Source: Sipunculus nudus
Lineage: Eukaryota; Annelida; Sipuncula; Golfingiida; Sipunculidae
NCBI GenBank assembly: GCA_026874595.1
Contig: CM049307.1
Location: 33,522,862 to 33,586,861, forward strand
Direction: 5' to 3'
Length of the DNA stretch: 64,000 nt
Shown piece after piece: positions 34,831-47,315 of the stretch. A model generated the notes under the pieces. The model saw only the letters and a program-made list of their open reading frames with translations, had not been told where the DNA came from and did no database searches. Within the stretch, counting starts at the first letter, position 1; every line of letters starts with the position of its first letter. A program made the translations under genes and the position numbers.

Positions 34831-36328
34831 AATCGTGTAAAGGTTTGGAAAAGTGGTCCCACAGTTCTATTCCTGAAATGAACGCCGCCGCGGCGAAACC
34901 CGGTCAAAAACAAAGTATCCTTTCTCCTTCCTGCACTACTATAATTGACCTGTGGATGGTCCTGTCTTTTGATATTCACTAGTAAGTTATGTTTAGCACA
35001 CTGTAGATTTTTTTTTTCACATTAAAGGATTTTGCAAACTGAACAAATGGACAAATAGAACTAACATATCTGCTGTGGTTTGTAGGTCTGATCCACAGTG
35101 TACTGGTATATTAGGCAGATTATTCCATAATTTATTTCATTATATGAATATGAGTGTGATATGGATATCAGATGTCTTCTAGGTTTGGTGCAATTACAAC
35201 ATAAATAGATGTATCAGAGACTGAACAACTTGCATAGTTCCTCAAAAATACCAACCACCTTCCGACCAATTAAGTATTATTTCTCAAATATTGTTAATTG
35301 ATTGACTTTGAGTTTTCAAAGTGTTGACAGTAAATGTTGAACAATCAGTAACAGGCCTATACTGATTTAATATACTTTTTAAAAAATTGATGACATAGTT
35401 GATCAGAAAAGATCAAACAGTATCATCTTAAATGTGTATAGATGTTTGAATACTGTTGTTTTATAATTCAACCATCTGGTCTATATACAGTATATAATAC
35501 ATAAAGAATATATAACACATACAGAGTCTGCATCAAAGTTTGTTACAAAATAGATCTAGACAGTAGAGATAGATATAGATTGATCCCTGATGGATAGCGT
35601 GGGCCAACTAGGGCAAATATCCAGTGACATTGGAACAGCATTCCAATTAGCTCAACTGGGAAAAATAGCTAGATATCACGAAATTACAGTCTCATTTATT
35701 ACACATAGACCTGCTGTTACCCAGCCTCATCAACTAGCTTTGTTGGGGCAACATTTTTTTTCATTTATGCACATACGCTGACAAACGACAGCTTCAGGCA
35801 ACTGGTGCATTTAGCTGCCCACAGATAATTTGTCATATGTCAGATTGTCATATGGTCAGAATTTAGACCTTTTCCATCTCACAAGCGCCACCTGTCAGTG
35901 ATGTCTGACACTGAGGGTTCAGGGCAGTTGTACTTACATGAAATTTATAATTTGTTATATTTCAAATGTTAAAAGTTAAAAATTGTATCTTATCTTTAAT
36001 GGTAAGGCTACCACCAGATATTTCAGAGATTCAGAATTTTACTTAACAAAAATCACTTTACCCAAACACTGTAGCTGAACATTACATACAGGGCACATGC
36101 TTGTGGAAAACATCTATTTTATAAGCTGTGTACATTTTCTGTTACCATCCACTAACTCAAGGTTGGTTGAAATGGACAGTCAGGTGCTTGAATAAAAAGA
36201 GTGAAAGGAGGAATTTGTTTGCAATATGTTATGGACCTAAATCATGAATTTGTAAGTCATGTACTAACAGGCATCTAAGTTTCAGCGATATACAACCATT
36301 GATATACATGCTGCTTTAGAGAAATGGA
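34831..36328. other. Intronic stretch, nothing recognised
   Basis: Includes a small CG-rich patch (GAACGCCGCCGCGGCGAAAC at about 34880) that stands out in AT-rich DNA. No exon or element is recognised. Confidence 0.5.
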
Positions 36329-36345
36329 CACCAGGGGGCGCAGCA
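36329..36345 (+). promoter_or_regulatory. CTCF-like binding motif
   Basis: CACCAGGGGGCGCAGCA matches the core of the vertebrate CTCF consensus (CCACYAGGGGGCGC type) almost exactly. It lies in apparently single-copy intronic DNA, and long G-plus-CpG strings are rare in this AT-rich intron. CTCF is conserved in bilaterians, but whether the mollusc protein uses this exact core is inferred. Confidence 0.45.
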
Positions 36346-36989
36346 AACTTAGGTCACTTCATGTTGTCTCCTGTGATAAAAATTTTTGTGATTCGGTTCA
36401 CCATATGAGAAACATTTTCTGTCATCTTTTAAGGTTTATCTGTTTATTCCCAGAGATTGTTTTGGTCTGGATTAACTATTATATTTTATTCCACAATTTA
36501 TCTGCATGGTAAGAGGAGTACCAGTGTATCAACTTGTCTACATGTGAATGGGATATTTTTATCATTTGAATACCATGCAGAACAGTATTTTCTTTGATGT
36601 ATTTATAATTCTGTGTGGTATACATATAGTTCAATTCTTTCATCCTGTCTTTTGTAACTATTAAGTTTGTTATGTGAACTGATCCGATGGTGGAGCATCC
36701 ACTGTCAACCATCCACCATCTACTATTTGTTACCAAATATCTCCACTGCCACTGCATCTATCTTTATGAAGGCTTATTAATCATGAATATACAGCTTAAT
36801 TTTACCTATTTTGACTGAATTGTCTTCTTGCAAATTAATCTTTTCCCAGTTATTAATCAATATTAATATTTTAACTCTCACATACTACTATTAGGTAACA
36901 GTTCCTTAGAGAAAGTGAAATAAAATGACAATGAATTGGGTTAAATAATTTTTAATATGGCATTTTTATGGAACTTTAAATTAAGTAAA

Positions 36990-37835
36990 TTGCAAAATTT
37001 AAAATTTGATACATTTGCAAATTAATGTTTGTTACCAAATCCCTCAGGAATGGTTGCAGCCATGAGCACCAGTTTTCTAAGTAAGGTTGATCTTGTAACT
37101 GCCATGTGATTATTAGCTAGTGGTGGTGCCACCTATGTTGACCTACTATATCTGATGGCTGAAATGATATTATCCACTTTTCTGCAGTTCAGTCAGAAAA
37201 AAATTAACTTTTTACCTCTCATTTCATATTTAAAACTTCTCTACAGAAAGGGAATTGTATGAGCATGAATTGAGTCATTTTTTTTCAAAATGGAAACTGT
37301 ATGGAACTTCAAATTTGGTTAGTCAGAAAATGTAACAGTTCATGTGTAAGTGTGTAATGTCTGTTGTCAATTATCTAAAGAATAAAACAGTTGCAGCTAT
37401 AAGCACTAAACATCACTAAATAAACGAATATCACCATGTGACTTGTATGTGATTTTGAGCTGCTTCATTGAAGCACCTGTAGTGCCCCATATGTTGACCT
37501 ATACTTTCAGATACTTAAAATTATATTTCCCCACTTCTTCCTTAGTAAGCCAGAAACAATTAACACATCATGATAAGCTATTCTTTTAGGCAAGTGAAAT
37601 TGTATGAGTAGGAACTGAGTTTTATTATTTTTTAAAATTCTATTTTCAAAATTCTTTTTTCATGGAATTTCATGGATCATAAATTTTATGAATTCATGTG
37701 ACTGCATAAATAGTGTAATGACTGTCACCAAATATCTCAGGAGTTGCTGCATGTCATTGGTATAAAGCTGATATAAATTACAAATGGCACCACCTATGTT
37801 AGACTACTTTAGAAATGCAACATTCAGATTCACTG
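36990..37835 (+). repeat. Diverged tandem repeat, unit about 340 bp
   Basis: About 2.5 units contain the blocks GTTACCAAATCCCTCAGGA, GTTGCAGC, GGTGGTGCCACCTATGTTGA, CCACTTTTCTGCAG and AATTGTATGAGCATGAATTG. The GTTGCAGC anchor lies at 37053, 37390 and (as GTTGCTGC) about 37743, giving steps of roughly 337 and 353. It ends where the next element begins at 37841. Confidence 0.65.
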
Positions 37836-37840
37836 TTTTT

Positions 37841-38386
37841 ATACGCCTGTCATATGACCAGAATGTAATGGTGTACCCACTATCAGTCAGTCTGTCCGTC
37901 TGTCTGTTAACTTTTAATGTTGCCGCGATAACTTACTTGGGTTTTTATGGATTTTCACGAAACTCACCGTAACTACTAACCAACAGATTATCTGGCCCGA
38001 GTTCGACTATGAGCATTATCCAAGCATATTTAATAAGGTCACGGTCACTAGGCTACTTTGTGGTGTCACCGCGATAACCTTCGAAGAATATGTAGGATTT
38101 TGATAAAACTCATCAGAAATGTTAATAAAAAAAATCTCGCCTAAGTTCGATTTTTCAGCAAAATCCATGCATATTTAATAAGGTCAGAGGTTACTGCACT
38201 TTGGAGGCACCCTGGTGACCTTGGTAACCAAAAATCCTATGGATTTTCATGAAACTCATTATCCATATTTACCAATAGAGTTTCTCACCTAAATTACCGT
38301 CTCATCAAAATCCATGCATATTTAATGAGGTCAGAGGTCACCAGATACACAACTAGCATATTATGCACGTTTGCGGTGCACTTGTT
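37841..38386 (+). mobile_element. Dispersed element, copy 1 (CGTCATATGA type)
   Basis: It begins ATACGCCTGTCATATGAC, then GTACCCACTATC, a GTCAGTCTGTCCGTCTGTCT run and TTAACTTTTAATGTTGCC. It ends ATATTATGCACGTTTGCGGT and CACTTGTT. It aligns throughout with 46786-47315. Internally there are three sub-units, each with GATTTTCATGAAACTCA followed by CATATTTAATAAGGTCA. A DR1 AGGTCAGAGGTCA lies at 38328-38340 and a one-mismatch version at 38181. There is no coding capacity. Similar repeats are abundant in bivalves (recalled). Confidence 0.72.
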
Positions 38387-38891
38387 ATTTTATGGTTACC
38401 CACTATCATGCCCAGTTTGGCATTATTTTAAACTTGTTTATGACAAGCAGATAGCCTTGTTCTGCTCAGCGTTAAAGGGTTTATTTACATCCCTGTGGAT
38501 TCATAGTTAAGGATCGATATTACCAGAATCTTTATTTGAAGAATATGGCTTAACATGTTGTTTTCAAGCAGTAGAAACACAGGGCAAAAAGTGCAGATAT
38601 GACAGCATGTTGATTGGCACCTGTCACTATTACCTTGGAAACGTACAGACTGATAAAATATAGATCTGTGCAAGTGACTATGCATGCCATTGACTTATGT
38701 GCCTTTTTTTCATCCTGTTAACCTGCATTGGATCAATATGTTTTAATGAGCTGCTGTAACTATATGCCATGGTGCTTCCACCTCAAGTGTACATTCCATA
38801 TTTTACAGAAGTAAACCAGTATGCACACAAAGTAGATGAGAAACAGTCTTTCAATAATACAATGAATGTACATCAAAATTTAATACAATTA
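38387..38891. other. Intronic stretch, nothing recognised
   Basis: No element or exon recognised. Confidence 0.5.
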
Positions 38892-39735
38892 CAGCAAAAC
38901 CTGTCTGAACAACCATCTGTCTATTAAGACCACCCACCAGATACATTCACATTGGTTATAACTTACCTGTTTATCACCAGTGTGATAATTCTATGATAAT
39001 TCAAATCATTATAGTTTACCAATTTTCTTTAGATATTATAAGGTGATCAGTCTTATGGAATGAAACAGGTATTTAGCAGACTTCTGTGCAGGATAACTTT
39101 ATAATTACAATTCAGTTTATTATTTAACTGCCAACCCTTTGCTAAGTGTTCACAGAGAATTCATAAATAAGCATGTTCATACATTTGACTGGGTTTACTC
39201 TTAAAGTGACAGGCACAGATAAACTAATTAATTAACAGCTTAGATATAGGTGTTCACAGTAGGGCAAGACAGGTGTTTAATGTATTACACAATATGTCTT
39301 GTATTAATGTTGTAAGAAATTCCTTAATTGCAATTATTATTTTGGGCAAATGTATAAATAGATATACTGGTTACTGAACAAGACAGATAAGGTCAGAGCT
39401 AAAGAGAGGAGAGTCAGAGAGTTAGAGAGCTAGGAGAGAGAGAAGAGACAGGAATATAAGGACAGGAGAGAGAGATGGAGAGAACAGAAACAGTTAAGTG
39501 GAAAATAGGGCAAACTGTCCATGTATATTTTAGACATTTGTTATTGTTAACTTTGATTGAATAAACTTGGAAGTAAATTACATCTGGATGAAAGAATTCT
39601 TCTGAGAAATCAGCAACCTGTGAACAAAAGCACATAAACAAGTGGACGGTGATATGTCTAATAAGACCACTTGTGAATTAATACCACTATTGACCAGTCC
39701 TACAGGTGGTCTTTATTTCACAGGTTTTACTGCAG
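38892..39735. mobile_element. Candidate inverted-repeat element (AAAACCTG ends)
   Basis: The left end reads CAGCAAAACCTGTCTGAAC and the reverse complement of the right end reads CAGTAAAACCTGTGAAATAA. Subterminal TTAAGACCACC (left) and ATAAAGACCACC (right, reverse complement) occupy equivalent positions. TA dinucleotides lie just outside both proposed ends. The interior is about 840 bp and non-coding. The exact right end is ambiguous by a few bases, so the target duplication is not firm. Confidence 0.5.
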
Positions 39736-42700
39736 TACATAATTTTGTGGATATATAAGAAGAAGAATGTTAAATCCAAAATTCAAAATGTACGAAATGC
39801 AAACAAAAAGTGCACAGAGGGATAGACACATAGGTACTAAATATGGCATTAAACAAATGATATGAGTGAGTTGTTTCATATGATGGAATTTTGCAGTCCT
39901 TTCATCTGTATTGTTATACTGTTATTCACAAGCCCTATAACATTATCTGTGAAACAGAAATCTACACACTCACTGACATGTACATGTCAACATATGTACA
40001 TAAAAAACTCATGTCAAAGGGACTTACAATATAATTTCTAAGTTCCTGAGGCTTTAAACAAGCAGGTTTATTTGGTAATGTAAATTTCCCTTTGAATTAT
40101 GAGCTAAAGCTTTGAAAGATGTGGGTTTTTGATTATTAAAGGAGCTGGACACAACAAGGTTTCAATGTATTTACATAGAGGCAATAAATATTGAGGAAAT
40201 ATATACATGCATATATGTATGTATAAAGCATCATTCCAATGGGAAGCTGTTTAATTATTCATCGAATGTGGAATATATTTATCATTATGACCGTGGTTGT
40301 CAGTAAAGCACAGCCCGGCGTGTTACATATGGGCACAATGTAAGTGCATAGTGGTTACATCAGTAATCTCTGTTTATTGACTGCTGGGGTTTTATTGACT
40401 GCTTGGGTTATAGTAAATGTTGACCTTCATTCAAGAATCTAAATACTACATCACATAGATACCTGTCTCGCCACAGCCCTGGAATCAGATAGTCACAGTG
40501 GTCAAGCTATCTCTCCATGTGGTCAGAGACTGGACAGAGAAGGTACAACCACTGACCGATGGCAAGTTCTGCTCACCCCTTTGGTCCTTGCCAGGACCCT
40601 GCATATATACCTGACACATGCTTTCATATCCCATGAGAACTGGGCACAGAAACTGGTCAGCATAGACCATGCCACATCAAATACCACTTATTCCTGTCTT
40701 TCCTGGTCTGGAGATGCCTATATCAAGTACAATGTAGGTAGATAAAATCACAATTTGCAAGCAGATCGAGAAAGGGCCCTCAAAGCAGGCTTGCAGCTTG
40801 GCCATTAGCCCAGGAGAGCTATTGAATTTTGATCTCCACTTGATATGAAGGGGACGCAGGCTTGCAGTCAGGCCCTATCGGGCAGTTAATGGTCATTTGG
40901 TTTCAGGGAGGTGCAACAAATGATGACGTTGCTGTTACACGCAAAGGATGAAGGAAGGGAGAGGGGGCTTGAAGATGACCGGACATGATACCAATGCTGT
41001 ACTTCCAATAACCCAGTGGGGACTCCCAATCCAGCTCCTCTGTCATTGATTTTTCAGCTCACTAGATATCTGTTGCTTCTCACTTTCAAGCCTATGACTT
41101 CTGATTGGGTTTGGGTTTCTCAGGCAAATTTGTCTGTGGCTATGGTTTTTTATTGAATAACTGAGGCCAGAGGTTAGTCTCAGCAACAGGCTGTGTGTAG
41201 TTTGATGGTCAGCTAGTCAGTTTTATACACTGTTCATCAGCTGACTGATTGTTCTTTATGCCTGGTTGTGCAGGCTTTAAGGGTTCAAAACTGCAGTTCC
41301 TGGTGGTGCTGTTCAGTCAATTGGTTTTGTGTTCAGTCACTGCAGGATCTTGTTGTTCTTTTTCACACCAGCTCTGCTGTTACAAGACCTCTCTGGATTA
41401 TTAGTCACATTTCTGCACCCTGCAAAGAAATCATGCAGGGACACTTCGTACAAAATTGAAACTCATTTTTAGATTGGAGTTATACAACAAATATTCTTGA
41501 GCTTCATGGATTTTTCTACTCTGTAGATAATTGTTAGGTTTATTGTGTAAGTAGTGTAAAAATAAAATAATTTTTTAACAAAAATAAATGATACAGTAAG
41601 TCTCCAATCAAAGAAAATTAGATAGCTCTCTGCCAGGCCAAATGATTTGCTTTAGCTGTAATCTCATAAAAATGGAATTCTAATAGAACAAACTGCTATA
41701 GGTCTAATGAAAGAAGTTCAGAAGGGAAGATGCTTCTTAACAAGCAAACAGCAAGTAAGGTCTTCTTTAAACTTTGCCATCAACTTTTCAAGGCGGGTTA
41801 CTGGTTGTGTATTAAAGAATGTAAGGTTTATTTTTCTTCTTATAATATGATATCTACAGCTGAACATGCCAGCTATTTAGGTCTAAGTAACAGTGTCATA
41901 ATATTATCATTCCTCCACCACATTATATATACAAGCACAGGTTTGTTTCTCAGTCCTGCAGTACTGAATATCAAACCTACAATGTGGAATAGGTTTTGAA
42001 TAACAGCTTTAAAAAATGATATACCTTGTTTACTTTGATATAATAATGGTGTGGCAGACTCGCTGACTGATCCTCCGCTAAGTAGGGCTGGTGCTGGGCT
42101 TCAGGTGAGATGCTGCGTAAACTGTTTGACAGCAGGGATGTAGCTTAAGGCTCACAGCATCATGTTATCTCAAATAACTGGTAACAAAACTTGGTGTGTG
42201 AGACATACAAGCAAAGAACTTTATCTTAAGGTTAACAAGCTAGCAAAAATTAGCATTATAATGTTACACTGGGTGGTACCTTTGTACTCTTAGACTCTTC
42301 ATAAGAAAACAACTGTTTCATGTACAATAGAAAGACAGTGTTTAAGCCCTTGAGGATTTCTTATGTTACCATTGTGTTAAGGAAACAATGTGCAGTCTAA
42401 AGTATCTGGCCTTTTAGAAACCTGCAATAATTGGCCTGATTTTTTACCACTGTGCCCCCTTGACATATTTGGTAAATATCATGACTCTTGTTGCCTTGTA
42501 TGTCTCGGTGAAGAGAAACACTACCCAGTCTGTCCTACAGCTGGTTTAGAGGTCACTCACACTCTTAGGAATTTTCTTGAACCCACATTGATGGGTCAGT
42601 TTTTCCTCTTCTGTGTTGTTCACAAAGTTGGAGATACAACTGTGAACATCCCCACATTTTATCTATAGATAACTCTTGGTTCCTGTGATTGTTCCTGTTC

Positions 42701-42912
42701 TGTGTCACATGATATTGATGAACCCACAGTACACCATGTTTTACGTAATATACATAAATGTCAGTCATTACATTTTATCTTTGTAGTTCCGCATATAACA
42801 TTTTTCTTTTTACATATTGTGCATTTATGAACATAAGCAGGCGATGGAGTAGAGGAGTTAGAAAAATTGTGTAGCATTTTTTCATTTGACTATGTTGATA
42901 AATTTTCTAAAT
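39736..42912. other. Intronic stretch, nothing recognised
   Basis: No element or exon recognised. Open frames at 41730 and 42390-42668 have no family resemblance. Confidence 0.5.
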
Positions 42913-42913
42913 G

Positions 42914-42987
<74 letters not shown>
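42913..42987. repeat. Compound (CT)n(AT)n microsatellite
   Basis: About 25 bp of CT repeats followed by about 49 bp of AT repeats. It generates spurious open frames of Ser-Leu and Ile-Tyr. Confidence 0.97.
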
Positions 42988-42989
<2 letters not shown>

Positions 42990-44516
42990 AGGGGTTGTAA
43001 TAACCCCTTTCTGCCTGTCTCAGACAGGCAAACGTGCACAGAAAGGCATTTTTCATTTTGTACTAATCCATTGGAAGGGTGAATACCTAGATATTTCCCA
43101 CATTAATAGCTGATAATTAGTAACAAACATGACACAAAACATTTTACAGGTGGTGTTCCACCTACTACCCATATTTCCTATATTTTTTATATAAAAAAAT
43201 GAATAAATAATATATAAAACCTGATTATAAATGAAAAGGTTCCCTGCTATTGGTCACTTTTTCATAATAACAGCTGTGAACATCTAATGAAAGCTACTTC
43301 AAAGTTCAGATTGAGGAAAATAGGTCACAAACAATTTCTTATAATCCCAGGACTTCCCTTGAAACCAGAAACATATTTTTAATAAAAATGTATGGCATAG
43401 AAAACATAAGTACAACTATGTTTACTACATCTTTGTAAGACAGGGTTTTCTTGTCAGATTTTACATATTTTTTATTTCTTATAATGTTACTCTGCCTGGT
43501 ATACTGCTTTACAACTGAAGCTTTACCTATAAAGGGTCTCTGTTGTGCTAGCTGTTAGACAGGACCTACATACTACCAGCGTACCTTAATTGTAATAAGT
43601 CACAGTATACTGAAAGTTCCAAGTTCATCTTGCCTTTCATGGCAACAGATAATTAGAGAAAAGCTTCAGCTACATAAAGCTGGTGTTTTTGGTGTTTACC
43701 CGAGTCACCTCTGTGATGTTACATGATTCCTGAATCACCAGAGTTTTGCTTTGATTCGGCCACTTCTACTGACTTAGATGATAGAGCATTTTTCAAAGAA
43801 ATAGCCTCTCCACACCAACCTATGAACTTTATACTGTGATAGATTGTTCCGGGAGAGAGATCACACAGTTGAAAACTTATATACGTAACTTCATGTATAA
43901 TTAACATACAATTGCAAACCTTGTACCAAAGAAAACAAAACATTTAAACAGTCCTTTGGAAGGGAACGATAATTAACTATCCTTTATATATATCTAAGCA
44001 AATTTACAACAACAACAAATTATGATATAATAATTAATTGTCGCATTCAGGAAATAATTTGGTAATACTAAGAAATGGACATCAGCATGTCATATAATCT
44101 ATAGGAAGTCTGTATCTGATACCTTAGCAACATTCAGACATGGGGACAGTTCATCCTTTGTGATAAACACAATGAACTCCACAGCTGAAGACTTCCTGCA
44201 ACAGCTTCAGCATACAGCAAATTACAAAAACCTTGATAAAAGCCTCAGAGATTCACTTTTATGTCTTAGCTAAAGGGTATAGCTTTGAGATTACTAGTTC
44301 TGTGCTCAGAACCCTTAAATTAGAAGATTCATTATGTCATGCTTGTCAAGTGATTTATGGTTGTTTTCATTTAACATATAGTTGGACTAAAACATGGACC
44401 AATCTGTAATTTTTTTTTTTAATTTAGATATCATAATTCACCACTGCTTGTTTAGTATTTCCTGTCTATGACTGATACGGACAACTATACCTTATTTATT
44501 TTTATTTTATTTTCAG
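42988..44516. other. End of intron, nothing recognised
   Basis: AT-rich sequence leading to the pyrimidine tract TTATTTTTATTTTATTTTC before the terminal acceptor. No other exon recognised. Confidence 0.55.
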
Positions 44517-44648
44517 TTCTCTCCAATGGTGCAAGACACAGTCCTTAAGGGCACCTTCAATGCAACCTTGAATAACCCAGTGGCGCCACAGATGGACACC
44601 TTTGGAAGGAGTTCGGCAGCAAACCAGGCTTTTCTGCTTGGAGTCTAA
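44517..44648 (+). CDS. STPG protein, terminal exon with stop
   Basis: After the acceptor TTTTATTTTCAG, a phase-0 frame reads FSPMVQDTVLKGTFNATL, then NNPVAPQMDTFGRSSA, and ends ANQAFLLGV with a TAA stop at 44646-44648 (43 residues). Joined to the exon at 17985-18100 it gives GPGTYE then FSPMVQDTV, a natural continuation of a PG repeat: a GPGTY motif followed by a KGTFN block. Codon use is balanced and GC-richer than the flanks. This C-terminal tail is what suggests STPG2 among STPG proteins, but that is recalled resemblance rather than an alignment. The exon contains a chance AGTGGCGCCAC string at 44579. Confidence 0.85.
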   Translation, partial: FSPMVQDTVLKGTFNATLNNPVAPQMDTFGRSSAANQAFLLGV

Positions 44649-44666
44649 GGGCCATCTGACTGTTTG

Positions 44667-44672
44667 AATAAA
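44667..44672 (+). terminator. Polyadenylation signal AATAAA
   Basis: A canonical AATAAA 19 bp after the stop codon, in TGTTTGAATAAAAACTGC, with a T-rich stretch downstream. It implies a very short 3' UTR of roughly 35-50 bases. More distal signals could also be used. Confidence 0.7.
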
Positions 44673-46785
44673 AACTGCTGATTATTATTATTTACAATAC
44701 AGACTCTCATAGACCTCACAATATAAGGTCTCTGTTTAGTTCTCTTGCCAGTTTCCAAGATAGAAATACCTGAGAATTTTAATATGTTTGTTAGTTGACT
44801 CTTTTTAATATCAGTCCATCCTTTTTTTTATTTTTATTAGTTTTGTTCAGTATTATTATACACCTGGTGTTATATTTATTGTATTCCACAGAAATATTAT
44901 GTTTATCTGCTAGTTTTACAGAAAGGCTGTTTAATGTGGATCTTTTTATCAGCTACAAGTATAAGTTTTTAGCAGTTTGTAAAAAAAATTGTTTTATTTT
45001 TATTTTCGAATTCTTTTGTTTTATACTGCACCAATGTTTCAGGATCCCTGTCACTGACTAGGCATGATTATAAAGCTAGAATTATTTTAATTATTTATTG
45101 AGCAATTATGATAATATATGGGATCAATTTTGTAATGAAATCCATGTTTCATAGATATAACTGACATGCAGTCCTCTAATGAGCTGGTTCAGTCAGTATT
45201 TGTATGCTTTGCATCATATCACAGTACCCCTGTATGCCATCTAGAGAACGCATGCCCTTTCTTTGCTTGGCACAGTTACAAAAGTAAGGTACATGTGGTT
45301 TTTCCTATCAGTAAGTACAGTTTCAGATAACTGTCTGTCTTATTGTGAGGCTGCTCTACACAATGCCTGTAATAAAACCACTACATACAGGCATTCTCAC
45401 AGACCAGACTCCCAGTTCCTTAATTTGAGTCATGAAATTAGGTCAATGGATTGGATTGTTATGGTCTGAGGACCTGGACCATTGGAAGAATACCTGTCCC
45501 CTCACCCTGTCTGTGTGTAACATAAGTCTCCAAGACATAAACCAGATGACGCAGGTGGTTGGTACCATCTAAGACAATCTGGACAACTCTGGCCATTTCA
45601 TACCTTTGAACATGTTACACGCTTCACTGAGTGGAAACATCCAGTGAAAGCCGGACTGTCAGCCATGTGTGTTGTGTAAAAGTCTGAAAGTATGTGGCCC
45701 CAAGGCCTTGGCATGAAAGCAACTTTACTTTCATAGCAGACTCAACAATGGGGAGATTTCACAGTATTATAATGGTTAAACTGGCCATGCTCACCTGAGA
45801 AAGCAGAATTGCTCATCTTTTTGTGTAGATTCAGGGAAAGAACTCCTGTTTATTGATCAGGAATTTGGTTGCTGGTTACTCACTTGTGTCCACTGGAATG
45901 CACCACAAATGGGGCAGAGAGAATTGATTGACTGGTAACTTGACTAAATGAATATTACAGTATTATAGGCACATTGCCAGTATTATGAATGTAGGTGTGA
46001 TGCTTCCACTATAGAATTTGTCATTAGAGCTGGACATCTTTCCTCAGTTTCTCCAAGCAGTTGGCTTTGACCTTTTCCTGGACAGTTCTATTTGATTATA
46101 GTCTCTTGTGGCTGATCACACTGTCCAAACTAAGTTATTGTGTACTTTTGATAAAAAAGTATATCATCATTTAACTTTGCAAATTATATGGTCCGTCCAT
46201 GTTATCTCCAGAGGAATTCTCATCACAACAAGTACATTATTTGTTTTCAGGTTACTGATGTTCCGTCCAATTTATTTTAAAAAGTATGTACACACAGCAT
46301 ATCGTGGTTGACTGTGATAATATTATTGTTGTTAATTTTTACCACCTGTAAAAATACAGAGGTCAGTATTTTATTGTGTGTATATCATTATATTCAAATA
46401 TATTTTGAACTTGCAGACTGAATAAACTATAGAAGACACTGTTGATCTGTCTTACTTTTCTGTGCACTCTTGTTCTTGTGTTGTTCTTGCATCAGACATG
46501 TTTAAGCATTATGATAACATATTTAACCATATACTTATTACAACTTACTCTACAAGATGGTTCAAATTCACCTAATTTATATCAGTATGTTGAATGTTTT
46601 ACTTTCTTTTCAGATTTACAGGAATATCATTTTGTTACTCTGATATTTTTAGATAGATTTTCATATGCTAAATTCCATCTTGATGTCAATATTAATGAGT
46701 ATATTGAGAGTACAAACTGTTTGTCTTGCTTGTCTTATTATAACTAAATAATATATATTGATTTTATGTTAATGATCCTTTTTTT
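44673..46785. other. Downstream intergenic stretch, nothing recognised
   Basis: No exon, tRNA or element recognised on either strand. The hydrophobic open frame at 46442-46747 is AT-codon driven. Confidence 0.5.
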
Positions 46786-47315
46786 GATACACCCGTCATA
46801 TGATGGGAGTATTATGATATACCCACCGCCTGTCATGCCATCTGTCTATTAACTTTTAATGTAGCTGCAATAACTTAATGGACCTTGGATGGATTTTAAT
46901 TAACTCACCAAAACTACAAATCAACAGATTATCTCGCATGAGTTCGATTATTGGCAACATCCACACATATTTAATAAGGTCACGGGTCACTAGGCTACTT
47001 TGTGGTGTCACCGCGATAACTTTTGAAGAATAAGTAGGATTGTGATAAAACTCATCAGAAACGTTAATCAATAAAATATCTCCCTAAGTTCGATTTCCAG
47101 CAAAATCCATGCAGGTCAGAGGTCACCACACTTTGGAGGCACCTTGGTGACTTACCAAAAATCCTGTGGATTTTCATTAAACTCCTACATATTTACCAAC
47201 AGAGTTTCTCACCTGAATTACCTTCTCATCAAAATTCAAGCATACCATATTTAATTAGGCCAGAGGTCACCAGATACATGACGGGCATATTATGCTCGTT
47301 TGCAGTGCTCTTGTC
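46786..47315 (+). mobile_element. Dispersed element, copy 2 (CGTCATATGA type)
   Basis: It begins GATACACCCGTCATATGATG and ends GACGGGCATATTATGCTCGT then GCTCTTGTC. It matches 37841-38386 in order, including CAACAGATTATCTSGC, GGCTACTTTGTGGTGTCACC and CTCATCAGAAAYGTTAATM. The GTCC/GTCT run is reduced and a short deletion joins CCATGC to AGGTCAGAGGTCACC (DR1 at 47113-47125). Its orientation is the same as copy 1. Confidence 0.72.

Larger units (their letters stand above)
18101..44516 (+). other. 26.4-kb intron of the STPG gene
   Basis: It is bounded by GTCAGT at 18101 and TTTTATTTTCAG ending at 44516. Both flanking exon ends are phase 0, so the exons can be joined directly without a missing exon, giving GPGTYE followed by FSPMVQ. 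The first 9 kb looks like ordinary AT-rich intron. From about 27.6 kb it contains most of the SINEs and tandem repeats listed below. Confidence 0.75.

Noticed and set aside
44579..44590. AGTGGCGCCACAG in the terminal exon as another copy of the shared repeat core
   Set aside because: It lies inside coding sequence and encodes part of the reading frame; resemblance to the repeat core is taken as chance.
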